A stretch of DNA of 64,000 nt from Burkholderia plantarii (GCF_001411805.1 NZ_CP007213.1:62001-126000); one strand, 5' to 3'. Numbered from the stretch's first letter, positions 10,008 to 19,050 are shown. Numbers and translations: made by a program. The notes: generated from the sequence alone by a model not told the origin.

Positions 10008-11330
10008 TCAGCGCTTTGCGCGCGAGAAGCGGTGGTACCAGTTCATCAGCGGCGTGGCCGACACGCCATGCACGATCACCGACAGCGCCACGATGCCGAG
10101 CACCACCGGCACGAGCGGCAGCGCCGCGTCGGGGCGATGCTCGATGGCGAACAGCAGGTAGTAGAACGAACCGATGCCGCGAATCCCGAACCAGCCGATC
10201 AGCCGGCGCTGCGTCGCGGTGGTGGGCGAGCGGGCCAGCGACAGCGCCACCGCGAGCGGCCGGATCAACAGCATCAGCGCGGCGGCCAGCGCCAGCATCG
10301 GCCAGCCGAACGCGGCCGGCGAGAGCGTGGCGAGCGCGCCGCCCACCAACGTCATCACCACCGCCTCGGCGATCCGCTCCAGCTCGATGGTGAAGCCGAG
10401 CACCGACTCGGTCATGTAGGCGTGGGCCTTGGCGGGGTCGCGCTCGGTGGCGCTCACGTCGGTCGAATCGATCGTGCCGATCACTTCGCGCGGCGCGCTC
10501 GGCCCGCTCGCGCGGTGTTCGACGCGCCGCATCGCGACGCCGGCCGCGAACACGGCCAGGAAGCCGAAGGTCTGCGCGGACTGCGCCACGCCGAACGCGA
10601 TCACGATCAGCCCGAGCGCGAAGAAGCCTTCCAGCCCGAGCGCCTGCGCGTAGCGGGTCCGCAGCCAGGCGACGCCGTGGGTGGTGATCCAGCCGAGCCC
10701 GGCGCCGATCGCGAGCGCGCCCGCGATGCCCCACGCGAGTTGGCCGAGGAACGCCGCGGAGCCGGGCGCCGCGCCGCCGGTCGAGGCGGTGTCGCCGCAC
10801 AGCGCGAGCGCCGCCAGTACGAACGGCAGCGCGATGCCGTCGTTCAGCCCGCCCTCGCCCGACAGCGCGAAGCGCACCAGATCGACGTCGCCGGGGCTGC
10901 GCACCTGCACGTCGTGGGCGAGCACCGGATCGGTCGGCGAGAGCATCGCGGCCAGCAGCAGCGCAGGCCCCCAGCCGAGGCCGAGCGCGACGGTCGCGAC
11001 CGCCGCGACCAGCGGCACCGTGACGAGCATCGCCACGAAGCCGAGCCGCACCGGCAGCAGCCAGAGGCGGTCGAGCGACGGCAGCCGCAGGCGCAGCCCG
11101 ATCGCGAACAGCGAGACCAGCAGCGCGATCTCGGTCACGTGCCGCAGCAGCGTCGCGTCGCGCGCGAGGTCGAGCTGCATCAGGCCGATCCCGGCCGGCC
11201 CGAGCAGCGCGCCCACCGCGAGATAGATCATCGCGGTGCTGCACGGCAGCTGGCGCAGCGCCGTGCCGGCGAAGCCGACCGCGATGAACACGCCGCCGAC
11301 GATCAGGTACCACTCGGTTTCATGTGGCAT
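10008..11330 (-). CDS. Na+/H+ (cation:proton) antiporter, CPA1 family
   Basis: The protein is 440 residues with about 12 hydrophobic segments. It carries the family's central motif (LLAAMLSPTDPVLAHDVQV), in which the Asp after Thr takes part in ion exchange, and the following 'FALSGEGGLNDGIALPF' motif with its conserved Glu and Asn-Asp pair. There is no C-terminal TrkA or CBS regulatory domain. It should export Na+ or K+ in exchange for protons at the inner membrane and aid pH or salt tolerance. It is transcribed away from the stress gene at 11694. Confidence 0.9.
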   Translation of the reverse strand: MPHETEWYLIVGGVFIAVGFAGTALRQLPCSTAMIYLAVGALLGPAGIGLMQLDLARDATLLRHVTEIALLVSLFAIGLRLRLPSLDRLWLLPVRLGFVAMLVTVPLVAAVATVALGLGWGPALLLAAMLSPTDPVLAHDVQVRSPGDVDLVRFALSGEGGLNDGIALPFVLAALALCGDTASTGGAAPGSAAFLGQLAWGIAGALAIGAGLGWITTHGVAWLRTRYAQALGLEGFFALGLIVIAFGVAQSAQTFGFLAVFAAGVAMRRVEHRASGPSAPREVIGTIDSTDVSATERDPAKAHAYMTESVLGFTIELERIAEAVVMTLVGGALATLSPAAFGWPMLALAAALMLLIRPLAVALSLARSPTTATQRRLIGWFGIRGIGSFYYLLFAIEHRPDAALPLVPVVLGIVALSVIVHGVSATPLMNWYHRFSRAKR

Positions 11331-11693
11331 CGAGGCTCCGGGTAAGCGGCCGGCGGCGCGGCGCGAAGCGCGTGGATTGCCGGCCGGGGGGAAGGGCGTC
11401 GCGGTCGGGGCAGTATCGCGCGGTCGCGGCGGCGGCGTCGACGCGATGAAAGGCGGCGAGCGAGGCGGGCGGGCATGAATCCCGCCGTGGCGGCACGGTG
11501 ATCGACCCCATCTACCCGCTCGGCAAGCGCCATGCCTGTTCAGCGATGCGGAGCGATCGCGTCGTCACGGCATCGGCAGGTGCTGCCGGAGCGCGTCGAC
11601 GGCGCGGCATGCGGGTTGCGTCGCATCGGATTCGTCCGGCCGCGCCGGCGGGTGACGGCCGTTTTTCCGAACCACGAGATCCGGAGGTGTTCC
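11331..11693. other. Divergent gap holding a sigma-54-like site
   Basis: No coding region is apparent. The only recognisable element is the -24/-12-like site at 11605-11619 facing the gene at 11694. Confidence 0.5.
11605..11619 (+). promoter_or_regulatory. Probable sigma-54 promoter for the DUF2795 gene
   Basis: CGGCATG-CGGG-TTGC keeps GG-N10-GC and TTGC with two changes in the -24 box. The start codon at 11694 lies 75 bases downstream. Confidence 0.5.
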
Positions 11694-12014
11694 ATGACAG
11701 CGAGCCACCGTTCGCATACCGGCCACGAACTAAGCCATTCGCGCGCGCACGAAGGCAGTCGCGCGCAGCAGGACCACGACAAGGGCGGCCATCAAGGCGG
11801 TCACGAGAAGGGCGGGCAGGACAAGCTGCCGAGCCCGCTCGACGTCCAGAAGGCGCTGAAGGGCGTCGATTACCCGGCCGCCAGGGCCGAGCTGGTGCGC
11901 AGCGCGCGCGACGGCCACGCCAACGGGCGCATCGTCGACGGACTGCAGCGCATCCCCGATCGCGAATACGCGACGCCGGCTTCGGTGTCGAAAGAACTCG
12001 GCAAGGTGATGTAA
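11694..12014 (+). CDS. DUF2795-domain stress protein with His/Gly-rich N-terminus
   Basis: The protein is 106 residues with GGAGGT seven bases before the start. Residues 1-45 are hydrophilic and rich in His, Gly, Lys and Gln (HDKGGHQGGHEKGGQDK). From about residue 46 the DUF2795 domain follows: SPLDVQKALKGVDYPAARAELVRSARD, then IVDGLQRIPDREYATPASVSKEL. DUF2795 proteins are small and often appear beside other general-stress genes. The His-rich tail might bind metal, which is inference only. Confidence 0.8.
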   Translation: MTASHRSHTGHELSHSRAHEGSRAQQDHDKGGHQGGHEKGGQDKLPSPLDVQKALKGVDYPAARAELVRSARDGHANGRIVDGLQRIPDREYATPASVSKELGKVM

Positions 12015-12394
12015 GCGCGGCGCCGGGGGCGATGCCGATCGCCTCCGGCGCGCTGTCTCGCGCCGGCCCGATGCCGGTGCCGAGATCCCGGTCGGCCCCG
12101 GCGCGCCATGCGATTCTTGAGTATTTCTTGAGATTCGATTCGCGGTTTTCCCCTGGTTCTCACGCTTCCCGCCCGGTCGGAATTGCCGCCCGGCCGCACT
12201 TGCCGGGTCCGCTCGCGCGACCGTTTCCGGTCACTTCGACCGCGCCCCGCATTCGGCTGAAATCCACGCCCGGCGTGGCATTGGGGGCTTCCCTTACCAG
12301 CGATTATTTTCGATTTTTTTATATTTTTTTCTTCCGATGATGTCATCCGCTGGAAAGCTTGTTTTCAAAATTCCATCGTTCTCCTTTCGTGCGG
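12015..12394. other. Intergenic stretch with short AT-rich tract
   Basis: No gene is evident. A T-rich tract at about 12302-12335 stands out against the GC-rich surroundings and may be the promoter region of the glycosyltransferase gene or the end of the preceding transcript. Confidence 0.4.
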
Positions 12395-13357
12395 ATGGAC
12401 ATGATGCGTACCAACAGCAAGGTCTCGATCTGTATACCGACCCATAATCGCGCCCATCTGATCGGCGAGTGCATCGACTCGTGTCTGGCCCAGCGCCACC
12501 CCGACATCGAGATCGTGATCGGCGACGATTCCGCGGGCGATGCCACCGAACGCCTGATCCGCGAGCGTTACGGCGGCGATCCACGCATTCGCTATGCGCG
12601 CAACCGGCCCTCGCTGGGCCAGGCGCCGAACGTGACGAGCCTGTTCGCGCGTGCGAGCGGCGACAAGATCCTGTTGATCCACGACGACGATTTCCTGCTG
12701 CGCGACGGCCTCGCGCGGCTGCTCGCGCAATGGGAGCGTCACCCCGACCTCGACGCGGCGTTCGGCAACCAGTACGTCGTCGATCAGCGCAGCCGCATCG
12801 ACCGCGCCGCCACGCGCCGGCTCAACCTGATGTTCCATCGCCGGCCCGCGGCGGCCGGCCTGCAGTCGCAGCCGGGCCGCGTCGGGCTCGTGCAGATGTT
12901 CCCGAACAACGGCTGGCTCGCGCGGGCCGATCTCGTCAAGCGCATCGGCTACGACGACAGCTACGGCTCGTGTTGCGACTACGTGTTCAACACGCGGCTC
13001 TGCCTCGCCGCGCGGCGCATCAGCTACGTGGACGACTACGTGTCGTGCTACCGCGAAACCGACGTGTCGATCTCGCGCGCCACGCGCCACTCGATGCGCT
13101 CGGCCTCGCTGATGGCATGGCACTTCGTCAACGAGCTGGCGCTGCCGCCCGAACTCGAACCGGCGCGGCGGCTCGCGCTGCGGCGGCTGGTGCCGATCGT
13201 GGTGTCGCTCTACGCGCGCAACCACGAGCCGCGTACGAGTCTCGCGATCGCGCTCGGCAATCTCTATGCGTATCGGTTCGGGCTCAGCCCGCGGCTCTAC
13301 TACCACCTGCTGATGATGTGGAAGGGGCGGCGCGGCGCCGGCGCGGCGGCGCGTTGA
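12395..13357 (+). CDS. Family 2 glycosyltransferase
   Basis: The start at 12395 (MDMMRTNSK) gives 320 residues. An upstream TTG at 12359 is in frame but has no support. The GT-A fold begins with VSICIPTHNRAHLIGECIDSCL, followed by HPDIEIVIGDDSAGD and the metal-binding DXD-type motif LLIHDDDFLLRDGLARLL. These are typical of GT2 enzymes that add a sugar from a nucleotide donor to a glycan or lipid. The C-terminal part (residues about 225-320) lacks obvious membrane helices. No other polysaccharide gene is adjacent, so donor and acceptor cannot be predicted. Confidence 0.85.
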   Translation: MDMMRTNSKVSICIPTHNRAHLIGECIDSCLAQRHPDIEIVIGDDSAGDATERLIRERYGGDPRIRYARNRPSLGQAPNVTSLFARASGDKILLIHDDDFLLRDGLARLLAQWERHPDLDAAFGNQYVVDQRSRIDRAATRRLNLMFHRRPAAAGLQSQPGRVGLVQMFPNNGWLARADLVKRIGYDDSYGSCCDYVFNTRLCLAARRISYVDDYVSCYRETDVSISRATRHSMRSASLMAWHFVNELALPPELEPARRLALRRLVPIVVSLYARNHEPRTSLAIALGNLYAYRFGLSPRLYYHLLMMWKGRRGAGAAAR

Positions 13358-13520
13358 GACGGCGGGGCGTCGAGCCCGGTTTCGCGTGATCGCGGCGGGT
13401 GGCGGCGAAGCCGTCGACGGCTCCGCTGGTGGCGCCGCGGTTCGCGGTGGCGAATAAGCGCCCACGCGCGAACCGTTCTGGCTAAGATGGCGGGCACCTC
13501 CGCGCGCCCTTGCCTCTCCG

Positions 13521-14234
13521 ATGCCGACAACCATGACACTCCATTCCCCCGACGCCGGCCTGGATCCGCTCGACAACCCGATCTGGCGTGCGCTGAACAC
13601 CTGCCAGGCCGGCATCGCGCTCGGCGGCGAGCTGGCGCGACGCTTCCAGCCCGCGATCTCGCCGTTCGGTGCGCTGGCCGCCGACACGCCCGAAGCATGG
13701 CGCGCGTTCGCGGCGCTGATGGCGCCGGGCGAGACCGTGAAGGCGTTCGCCGCCACGCCGTGGCGGCCGTCCGACGACTTCGAAATCAAGGGGCAAGGCA
13801 CGTTGAACCAGATGGTCCAGCGCGTGCCGCGCGAGGACGATACCGGCGGCGGCATCGAGCGCCTCGACGCCGCGCACGCGCGCGAGATCGCCGAGCTGGT
13901 GGCGCTGACGCAGCCGGGACCCTTCGCGGCGCGCACGCCCGAGATGGGCCGTTACTACGGCATCCGGCACGACGGCGAACTGGTGGCGATGGCGGGCGAG
14001 CGGCTGCACCTGCCGGGCTTCACCGAGATCAGTGCGGTGTGCGTCCACCCCGATCATCGCGGCCGGCGCCTTGCCGGGCGGCTCGTCGGATTCGCCGCGA
14101 AGCAGATCGTGGCGCGCGGCGAGGTGCCGTTCCTGCATGTATTCGAGACGAACACGGCGGCGGTTGCGCTTTACGAGAAACTTGGATTTGACGTGCGGCG
14201 GCCGTTGTACGCGGTGACGCTGGCGCGGCGTTGA
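13521..14234 (+). CDS. GNAT-family N-acetyltransferase (FR47-like)
   Basis: The protein is 237 residues; a second Met four codons in (13533) is an equally likely start. The C-terminal half carries the GNAT fold: GELVAMAGERLHLPGFTEISAVCVHPDHRGRRLAGRLV contains the acetyl-CoA loop (the HRGRRLAG variant of Q/RxxGxG/A). FETNTAAVALYEKLGF is the typical motif B end. The N-terminal half is the extra domain seen in FR47-like members. It should transfer an acetyl group to an amine; the substrate is unknown. Confidence 0.85.
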   Translation: MPTTMTLHSPDAGLDPLDNPIWRALNTCQAGIALGGELARRFQPAISPFGALAADTPEAWRAFAALMAPGETVKAFAATPWRPSDDFEIKGQGTLNQMVQRVPREDDTGGGIERLDAAHAREIAELVALTQPGPFAARTPEMGRYYGIRHDGELVAMAGERLHLPGFTEISAVCVHPDHRGRRLAGRLVGFAAKQIVARGEVPFLHVFETNTAAVALYEKLGFDVRRPLYAVTLARR

Positions 14235-14300
14235 GGAAGGGGGAGCGCACGTAGCGCGCGTGCTACCGTCGAGGGCCGCCATGATTCGAGGGAGCGAGGG

Positions 14301-14489
14301 ATGAGATTCGATGAGTTGATCCAGTCGAACCTGGTGAGGACAACGATCCTGTTTGCGGTCCTCTTTCCGCTGATCAGTTACGCGATGACCGGTGAGGGAA
14401 TGTCGTTCGGGCGCTGGATCGTAACGGTTGCCATTTTCGGATCGTTGATGGCGGCGGTGGAATATGTGGAAAGACGATTCCTGCGCTAG
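14301..14489 (+). CDS. Small membrane protein
   Basis: The 62-residue protein starts after a purine-rich GGGAGCGAGGG. Two hydrophobic segments (TTILFAVLFPLISYAM and WIVTVAIFGSLMAAVEYV) are joined by a short polar turn, followed by the basic end ERRFLR. No family is recognised. It lies between the GNAT gene and the tetR gene. Confidence 0.65.
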   Translation: MRFDELIQSNLVRTTILFAVLFPLISYAMTGEGMSFGRWIVTVAIFGSLMAAVEYVERRFLR

Positions 14490-14551
14490 CCGGATGCCGG
14501 ATCGGGCAGATCGACCGCGCCTGCCCTCCCGAAGATTTCTCAAAAAAGCCC

Positions 14552-14580
14552 TTGACTCTCTATCTTCCAGTAGATAAAGT
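14552..14580 (+). promoter_or_regulatory. tetR promoter with overlapping TATCT/AGATA operator
   Basis: A -35 box TTGACT (14552-14557) and a -10-like TAAAGT (14575-14580) are 17 bases apart. Between and over them lie TATCT (14561-14565) and AGATA (14572-14576), an inverted repeat whose core recurs before ohr. Binding of the TetR product here would block its own promoter. Confidence 0.65.
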
Positions 14581-14587
14581 ACAACCC

Positions 14588-15154
14588 ATGGAAACGAAAC
14601 CAAACGTCCGCGAACAACTGCTCGAACATGCGATCGAGCTGATGATGCTGCGAGGCTACAACGGTTTCAGTTACCGCGACCTGTCGGCACGGGTCGGCGT
14701 CAAGACCTCGAGCATCCATTACTACTTTCCGTCCAAGGACGATCTGGTGCTGGAAGCGGTCGAGGCCTACAGCGCGAACGTGCTGGCCGGCATCGACAGC
14801 ATCGACCCGGCATTGCCGGCGGACCAGAAGCTGAGCCGCTACACGCAGCTGTTCGGCACGGTGCTCGGCGACGGCCACCGGATCTGCCTGTGCGGGATGC
14901 TGGCAGCGGACATCGAATCCTTGCCGGATTCGGTCCGGCAGGCGGTGCAGGCGTTCTTCGGCGTCAACGAACGCTGGCTCGCCGCGCTGCTCGCGCAGGG
15001 CGCCGAGGACGGCACGCTGGCCTTCAGCGGCGCACCCGAGGACGCGGCCCGCACGCTCTACGCGGCCTACCAGGGCGCGGTGCTGGCGAGCCGGCTGTTC
15101 CAGTCGACGGGGCGCCTCGACGAAGTCGAGCGGGCCTGGAAGAAAACGCCGTGA
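14588..15154 (+). CDS. TetR/AcrR-family repressor of the ohr-esterase genes
   Basis: The start at 14588 follows directly on the promoter and gives 188 residues. The N-terminal TetR helix-turn-helix reads LRGYNGFSYRDLSARVGVKTSSIHYYFPSKDDLV. The ligand-binding half includes HRICLCGMLAADIESLP, with two close cysteines that might sense oxidants, and a C-terminal TetR_C-like helix set. The same palindromic core in its own promoter and before the downstream ohr gene indicates an autoregulated repressor of that operon. Ohr genes are more often controlled by MarR-type OhrR, so a TetR controller is less usual. Confidence 0.88.
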   Translation: METKPNVREQLLEHAIELMMLRGYNGFSYRDLSARVGVKTSSIHYYFPSKDDLVLEAVEAYSANVLAGIDSIDPALPADQKLSRYTQLFGTVLGDGHRICLCGMLAADIESLPDSVRQAVQAFFGVNERWLAALLAQGAEDGTLAFSGAPEDAARTLYAAYQGAVLASRLFQSTGRLDEVERAWKKTP

Positions 15155-15192
15155 CGGCGGAGGTGGAAGACCACGGAAAGGCGGATCACCGC

Positions 15193-15213
15193 AAAGGCGT
15201 ACCCCGCCTTTTT
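15193..15213 (+). terminator. Rho-independent terminator after tetR
   Basis: AAAGGCG (15193-15199) pairs with CGCCTTT (15205-15211) around a five-base loop and is followed by more T residues. It separates tetR from ohr. Confidence 0.7.
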
Positions 15214-15224
15214 ATTGGAATTCG

Positions 15225-15246
15225 TTATCTATCTATTGATAGATAA
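15225..15246. promoter_or_regulatory. Perfect palindromic operator upstream of ohr
   Basis: TTATCTATC (15225-15233) and GATAGATAA (15238-15246) form an exact nine-base inverted repeat around TATT. It contains TATCT-N6-AGATA at the same spacing as in the tetR promoter. Confidence 0.75.
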
Positions 15247-15292
15247 ATAGTTGGAAGGCAGACGGTCATGCGTCTGCATTTTTTGAGTCAAG

Positions 15293-15318
15293 TTATCTAT
15301 CTAGTAGTCGATAGCTAA
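15293..15318. promoter_or_regulatory. Second imperfect copy of the operator, near ohr start
   Basis: TTATCTATC (15293-15301) is repeated exactly. The partner arm GATAGCTAA (15310-15318) has one mismatch and the spacer is eight bases. It lies 32 bases before the ohr start, a position suited to blocking transcription. Confidence 0.65.
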
Positions 15319-15349
15319 AAGTCGTTCAATCATTCAACAGGAGTCAGTC

Positions 15350-15775
15350 ATGTCGATCGAAAAAGTGCTGTACCGCGCCCAAGCCCATGCAACCGGTGGC
15401 CGTGACGGCCGTGCGGTGGTGCCTGAAGGCAACCTGGATTTCAAGCTGACCACGCCGCGCGAACTCGGCGGCGCGGGCGGCGCCGGCGCGAACCCGGAAC
15501 AGCTGTTCGCGGCCGGCTACAGCGCCTGTTTCCTTGGAGCGATGAAGTTCGTCGCGCACCGCGACAAGATCGCGATCCCGGCGGACGTGGCGATCGACGG
15601 CAGCGTCGGCATCGGCGCGATCCCGAACGGCTTCGGCATCGAGGTCGAGCTGCGCATCGCCCTGCCGGGCATGGACCGCGAAGCGGCACAGGCGCTGGTC
15701 GACAAGGCGCACATCGTCTGCCCGTACTCGAACGCGACGCGCGGCAACATCGACGTCACGCTCACGCTCGTCTGA
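15350..15775 (+). CDS. ohr: Organic hydroperoxide resistance protein Ohr
   Basis: The protein is 141 residues with CAGGAG upstream of the start. It has the two redox-active cysteines of the OsmC/Ohr family, Cys60 in [12 protein letters not shown] and Cys124 in [13 protein letters not shown]. The N-terminal signature ([16 protein letters not shown]) is that of Ohr rather than OsmC. Ohr is a thiol peroxidase that reduces organic and lipid hydroperoxides in the cytoplasm, normally recycled by lipoylated proteins. It sits behind two copies of the TATCT/AGATA operator and is followed by an esterase gene 60 bases on, which probably shares its transcript. Confidence 0.95.
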   Translation: MSIEKVLYRAQAHATGGRDGRAVVPEGNLDFKLTTPRELGGAGGAGANPEQLFAAGYSACFLGAMKFVAHRDKIAIPADVAIDGSVGIGAIPNGFGIEVELRIALPGMDREAAQALVDKAHIVCPYSNATRGNIDVTLTLV

Positions 15776-15835
15776 TCGCCCGGCCGCCATCCATTACGTC
15801 TTTCGTCATCGCCATCCATTGCTGAGGAATCCATC

Positions 15836-16879
15836 ATGAAGATCGTCAAGCCCCTGCTGATCGCCGCCGCCGTGTCCGCGATCGCCGCCGCCAGTTCCGC
15901 GTTCGCCGCCGGTGCGGCCACCTCCACCGCGCCGGCCACGCCCGACGCCACCACCACGCGCTTTCTCGCCGCGCTGAACGGCGCGAAGGGGCCAGGCCTC
16001 GAAACGCTGGCGCCGGCCAAGGCCCGCCAGGTGCTGGTGGACGCGCAGAACGGCGTGAAGGTGGACCTGTCGGGCATCGACGTGTCGACGCGCACCATCG
16101 AGCAGGACGGCCTGAGCGTGCCGGTAACGATCGTGCGTCCGCAGGGCGCGAAGGGCACGCTGCCGGTGTTCATGTTCTTCCACGGCGGCGGCTGGATCCT
16201 CGGCGATTTCCCGACCCACGAGCGGCTGGTGCGCGACCTCGTCGTGCAGTCGGGCGCGGTGGCGGTGTTCGTGAACTACACGCCGTCGCCGGAAGCGCAG
16301 TACCCGGTGGCGATCAACCAGGCCTACGCGGCGACCCGATGGGTGGCCGCGCACGGCGACGAGATCGGCGTGGACGGCAGCCGCCTCGCGGTGGTCGGCA
16401 ACAGCGTGGGCGGCAACATGGCGGCGGTCGTCGCGCTGATGGCCAAGGACAAGGGCGGCCCGGCGATCCGTTTCCAGGGCCTGCTCTGGCCGGTGACGGA
16501 CCACAACTTCAACGACGGCTCGTATCAGGCCTACCAGAAGGACCACTTCCTGACGCGGCCGATGATGAAGTGGTTCTGGGACGCGTACACGACGAAGGAA
16601 GCGCAGCGCAACGAGATCTACGCGTCGCCGCTGCGCGCCTCGACGGCCGAGCTGAAGGGCCTGCCGCCGGCGCTGATCCAGGTCGCGCAGTTCGACGTGC
16701 TGCGTGACGAGGGCGAGGCCTACGGCCGCAAGCTCGACGCGGCCGGCGTGGAAGCCACCACCACGCGCTACGACGGCACGATCCACGACTTCGGCCTGCT
16801 CAACGCGCTGGCCGAGGACGCGCCGACCAAGGCCGCGATGAAGGCGATGGCGAGCGAGCTGAAGTCGCGCCTGAACTGA
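15836..16879 (+). CDS. Exported alpha/beta-hydrolase, HSL-type esterase
   Basis: The protein is 347 residues. Residues 1-24 form a Sec signal peptide (MKIVKPLLIAAAVSAIAAASSAFA). The mature enzyme has the hormone-sensitive-lipase family oxyanion motif HGGGWILGD, the nucleophile motif GNSVGGN (Ser in the middle), and a late Asp/His pair (FDVLRDEGEAYG and TIHDFGLLN). It should hydrolyse short-chain or aromatic esters outside the cytoplasm. Its position directly after ohr under TetR operators suggests induction together with peroxide defence. Lipid-derived esters or peroxides as inducers are an inference. Confidence 0.9.
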   Translation: MKIVKPLLIAAAVSAIAAASSAFAAGAATSTAPATPDATTTRFLAALNGAKGPGLETLAPAKARQVLVDAQNGVKVDLSGIDVSTRTIEQDGLSVPVTIVRPQGAKGTLPVFMFFHGGGWILGDFPTHERLVRDLVVQSGAVAVFVNYTPSPEAQYPVAINQAYAATRWVAAHGDEIGVDGSRLAVVGNSVGGNMAAVVALMAKDKGGPAIRFQGLLWPVTDHNFNDGSYQAYQKDHFLTRPMMKWFWDAYTTKEAQRNEIYASPLRASTAELKGLPPALIQVAQFDVLRDEGEAYGRKLDAAGVEATTTRYDGTIHDFGLLNALAEDAPTKAAMKAMASELKSRLN

Positions 16880-17105
16880 GCGGCGGGTTGCGGCTTCGAA
16901 CGGCGCGGCGGATCGCGGTTCGGCCGTGCCTCCGTCCGGACCCGCGCCGGCGCCGAAAGCCGGACCACGACGGACCGGTCGCGTATCGCGCGCGACCGGT
17001 CCGTTCGCGTTCGGGGCGGCGCGTGGCGCGGCCGCATCGCGCATTGGCGGCCGTGCGGGCCGACACGTTATCCTTGGCGGTTTCGGATACCACGGACACG
17101 CGGAC

Positions 17106-18011
17106 ATGAAATCAACGCCCAGGTCACGCGTCGGCGGCGCGCCGAACCCGGCAGCCCCGGCCCCCGTCGATCCGGCGGCGGGTCCGGCGGCCGAGGCGGG
17201 CGGCGACCGCACCGAATCGGTCGCGGCCGTCGGCAAGGTCTTCACGATCCTTGCCGCGATGGGCGCGAGCGGCGCGCGGCAGGCCGGTACCGCGATCGGC
17301 GTGGCCGAGCTGTCCCGGCAATCGGGCATGTCGCGCCCGGGCGTGCAGCGCCTGCTGCAGACGCTCGTCGCGCTCGGCTACGTCGCGCGCGAGCCCGACA
17401 CCGAGCACTACCGGCTCACGATGCAACTGTTCGAGCTGGGCGCGAAGGCGCTGGAGAGCGTCGATCTGGTGCGCGAGGCCGATCTCGAGATGCGGCGCAT
17501 CGCGGCCGCCACGCGCGAGGCGATCCATCTCGGCGCGCTCGACGACGACGCGATCATCTACATCCACAAGATCGACGCCGACTACGGGCTGCGCATGCAG
17601 TCGCGCATCGGGCGCCGCAATCCGCTGCACAGTACGGCGATCGGCAAGGTGCTGCTGGCCTGGATGCCCGACGACGAAGTGCGGGAGATCCTCGCGCGCG
17701 TGGAGTTCCGCCCGTCCACGGCGCGCACGCTGGGCTCGGCGCAGGCGCTGCTGGCGATCCTGCCGAGCGTGCGCGAGCAGGGCTACGGCGAGGACGACGA
17801 GGAACAGGAGGAGGGCCTGCGCTGCCTCGCCGCGCCGATCTTCAACCGCTTCGGCAACGTGGTCGCGGCGCTGTCGATCTCGTTTCCGACCATGCGCTGC
17901 GGCGCGAACACGAAGACGCACTACGTCGCGCTGCTGCGCGAGGCGGGGCAGGCCATCTCGGCGCGCATCGGCTATCGCGGCGCGTGGCCCGGCCCGGGCG
18001 CCGGGCGCTAG
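17106..18011 (+). CDS. IclR-family transcriptional regulator
   Basis: The start at 17106 gives 301 residues; the frame remains open upstream but without better support. The first 40 residues are Ala/Pro-rich. A winged helix-turn-helix follows (VAELSRQSGMSRPGVQRLLQTLVALGYVAREP), then the IclR effector domain with EAIHLGALDDDAIIYIHKIDADYGLRMQSRIGRRNPLHSTAIGKVLLAW and LRCLAAPIFNRFGNVVAALSIS. It faces a LysR gene convergently and has no obvious target operon nearby. The pca operator at 32560-32593 is of a kind bound by IclR-type PcaR, but there is no evidence that this gene is PcaR. Confidence 0.9.
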   Translation: MKSTPRSRVGGAPNPAAPAPVDPAAGPAAEAGGDRTESVAAVGKVFTILAAMGASGARQAGTAIGVAELSRQSGMSRPGVQRLLQTLVALGYVAREPDTEHYRLTMQLFELGAKALESVDLVREADLEMRRIAAATREAIHLGALDDDAIIYIHKIDADYGLRMQSRIGRRNPLHSTAIGKVLLAWMPDDEVREILARVEFRPSTARTLGSAQALLAILPSVREQGYGEDDEEQEEGLRCLAAPIFNRFGNVVAALSISFPTMRCGANTKTHYVALLREAGQAISARIGYRGAWPGPGAGR

Positions 18012-18072
18012 GACGCCGGCGCCATTCGCCCGAGACCGCGACGGCTCGGGCGGCGCATGGCCCGGCCAGGCC

Positions 18073-18957
18073 TCACGCCTTTTCCGCGCCGCGGATCGCC
18101 GTGCGCATGAACGACACGAAATGCTCCGTCACCGCATGGTGCCGCGCGGTCGGCCAGGCGAGCCCGACGCGCCATTTCGCGGTGCGGTCGCGCAGTTCCA
18201 GCACGGTGGCATCGCGCAGCAGATGGCGCGCGCGCGACGGGATGAAGGCCACGCCGGCGCCCGCCGCCACCGAGGCGAGCACCGACTGCACGTCCTCGGC
18301 CTGCTGGCTCACGTTCGGCACGAAACCATGCGCGAGGCACCAGCGATCGACCTGCGCGGCCAGCCCGGCGCCGCGCGAGCGCTGCAGCGCGATGAAGCCG
18401 ATCTCGTTGAGCACCTCGAGCCGTGCCGGCAGGCGCGCATGTCCGAGCTGCGGCGGCAGCGCCAGCGCGAGCGTTTCGTCGACCATCTTGAACGACGCCA
18501 GGCCGTCGGCCGCCGGCATCCGCATGAAGCCGGCTTCGAGCTTGCCCGAAGCGAGGCGGCGCGTCTGCTCGCCCGACGACAGGTCGCTCAGCGTGACCGA
18601 CACCGACGGATTGCGGCGCCGGAACTCGGCGATCAGCGGCGGCACCAGCGTCAGCACCGACAGGCAGATGCCGATGCGCAGGTGCCCGCGCCGGCCGCCG
18701 CTCGACTCGCGCGCGCGGGCCAGGATCTCGTCGGCGTCATGCACGAGCGCCTGCGCGTCGACCACGAAGGTCTCGCCGAACGGCGTGAGTTCGGCGCCGT
18801 GCCGGCCGCGCTCGAACAGGCGCCCGCCAAGGCTTGCCTCGAGCGCGCCGATCTGCTTGCTGAGCGCGGGCTGGCTCATGTGCAGCGCGTCGGCCGCGCG
18901 GCCGAAATGGCGCAGCTCGGTGACGGTCAGGAAGGTCCGCAGCAGTTTCAGTTCCAT
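18073..18957 (-). CDS. LysR-family transcriptional regulator
   Basis: The protein is 294 residues. The helix-turn-helix MELKLLRTFLTVTELRHFGRAADALHMSQPALSKQIGALEASLGGRLFERGRHGAELTPFGE is of the TF_HxlR-free BenM/CatR-like type. A periplasmic-binding-like effector domain follows (RGHLRIGICLSVLTLVPPLIAEFRRRNPSVSV). It is divergent from a doubtful small frame at 19051, so its usual divergent target may have been lost or moved. Confidence 0.9.
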   Translation of the reverse strand: MELKLLRTFLTVTELRHFGRAADALHMSQPALSKQIGALEASLGGRLFERGRHGAELTPFGETFVVDAQALVHDADEILARARESSGGRRGHLRIGICLSVLTLVPPLIAEFRRRNPSVSVTLSDLSSGEQTRRLASGKLEAGFMRMPAADGLASFKMVDETLALALPPQLGHARLPARLEVLNEIGFIALQRSRGAGLAAQVDRWCLAHGFVPNVSQQAEDVQSVLASVAAGAGVAFIPSRARHLLRDATVLELRDRTAKWRVGLAWPTARHHAVTEHFVSFMRTAIRGAEKA

Positions 18958-19050
18958 TCCGTGGTGTTATCGGATCGATCAAAACATTCATTTTACGGAT
19001 CGATGCCGGACGCGTTCAATACACACTCGTCCAGCCCGAAAGGAATCGCG

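Noticed and set aside
10008..11345. Long plus-strand open frame opposite the antiporter gene
   Set aside because: It is an antisense shadow caused by high GC content; the minus-strand frame encodes a clear membrane antiporter.
17106..18011. Naming the IclR gene pcaR
   Set aside because: It is 15 kb from the pca genes and has no adjacent aromatic catabolism gene; a family match is not enough.
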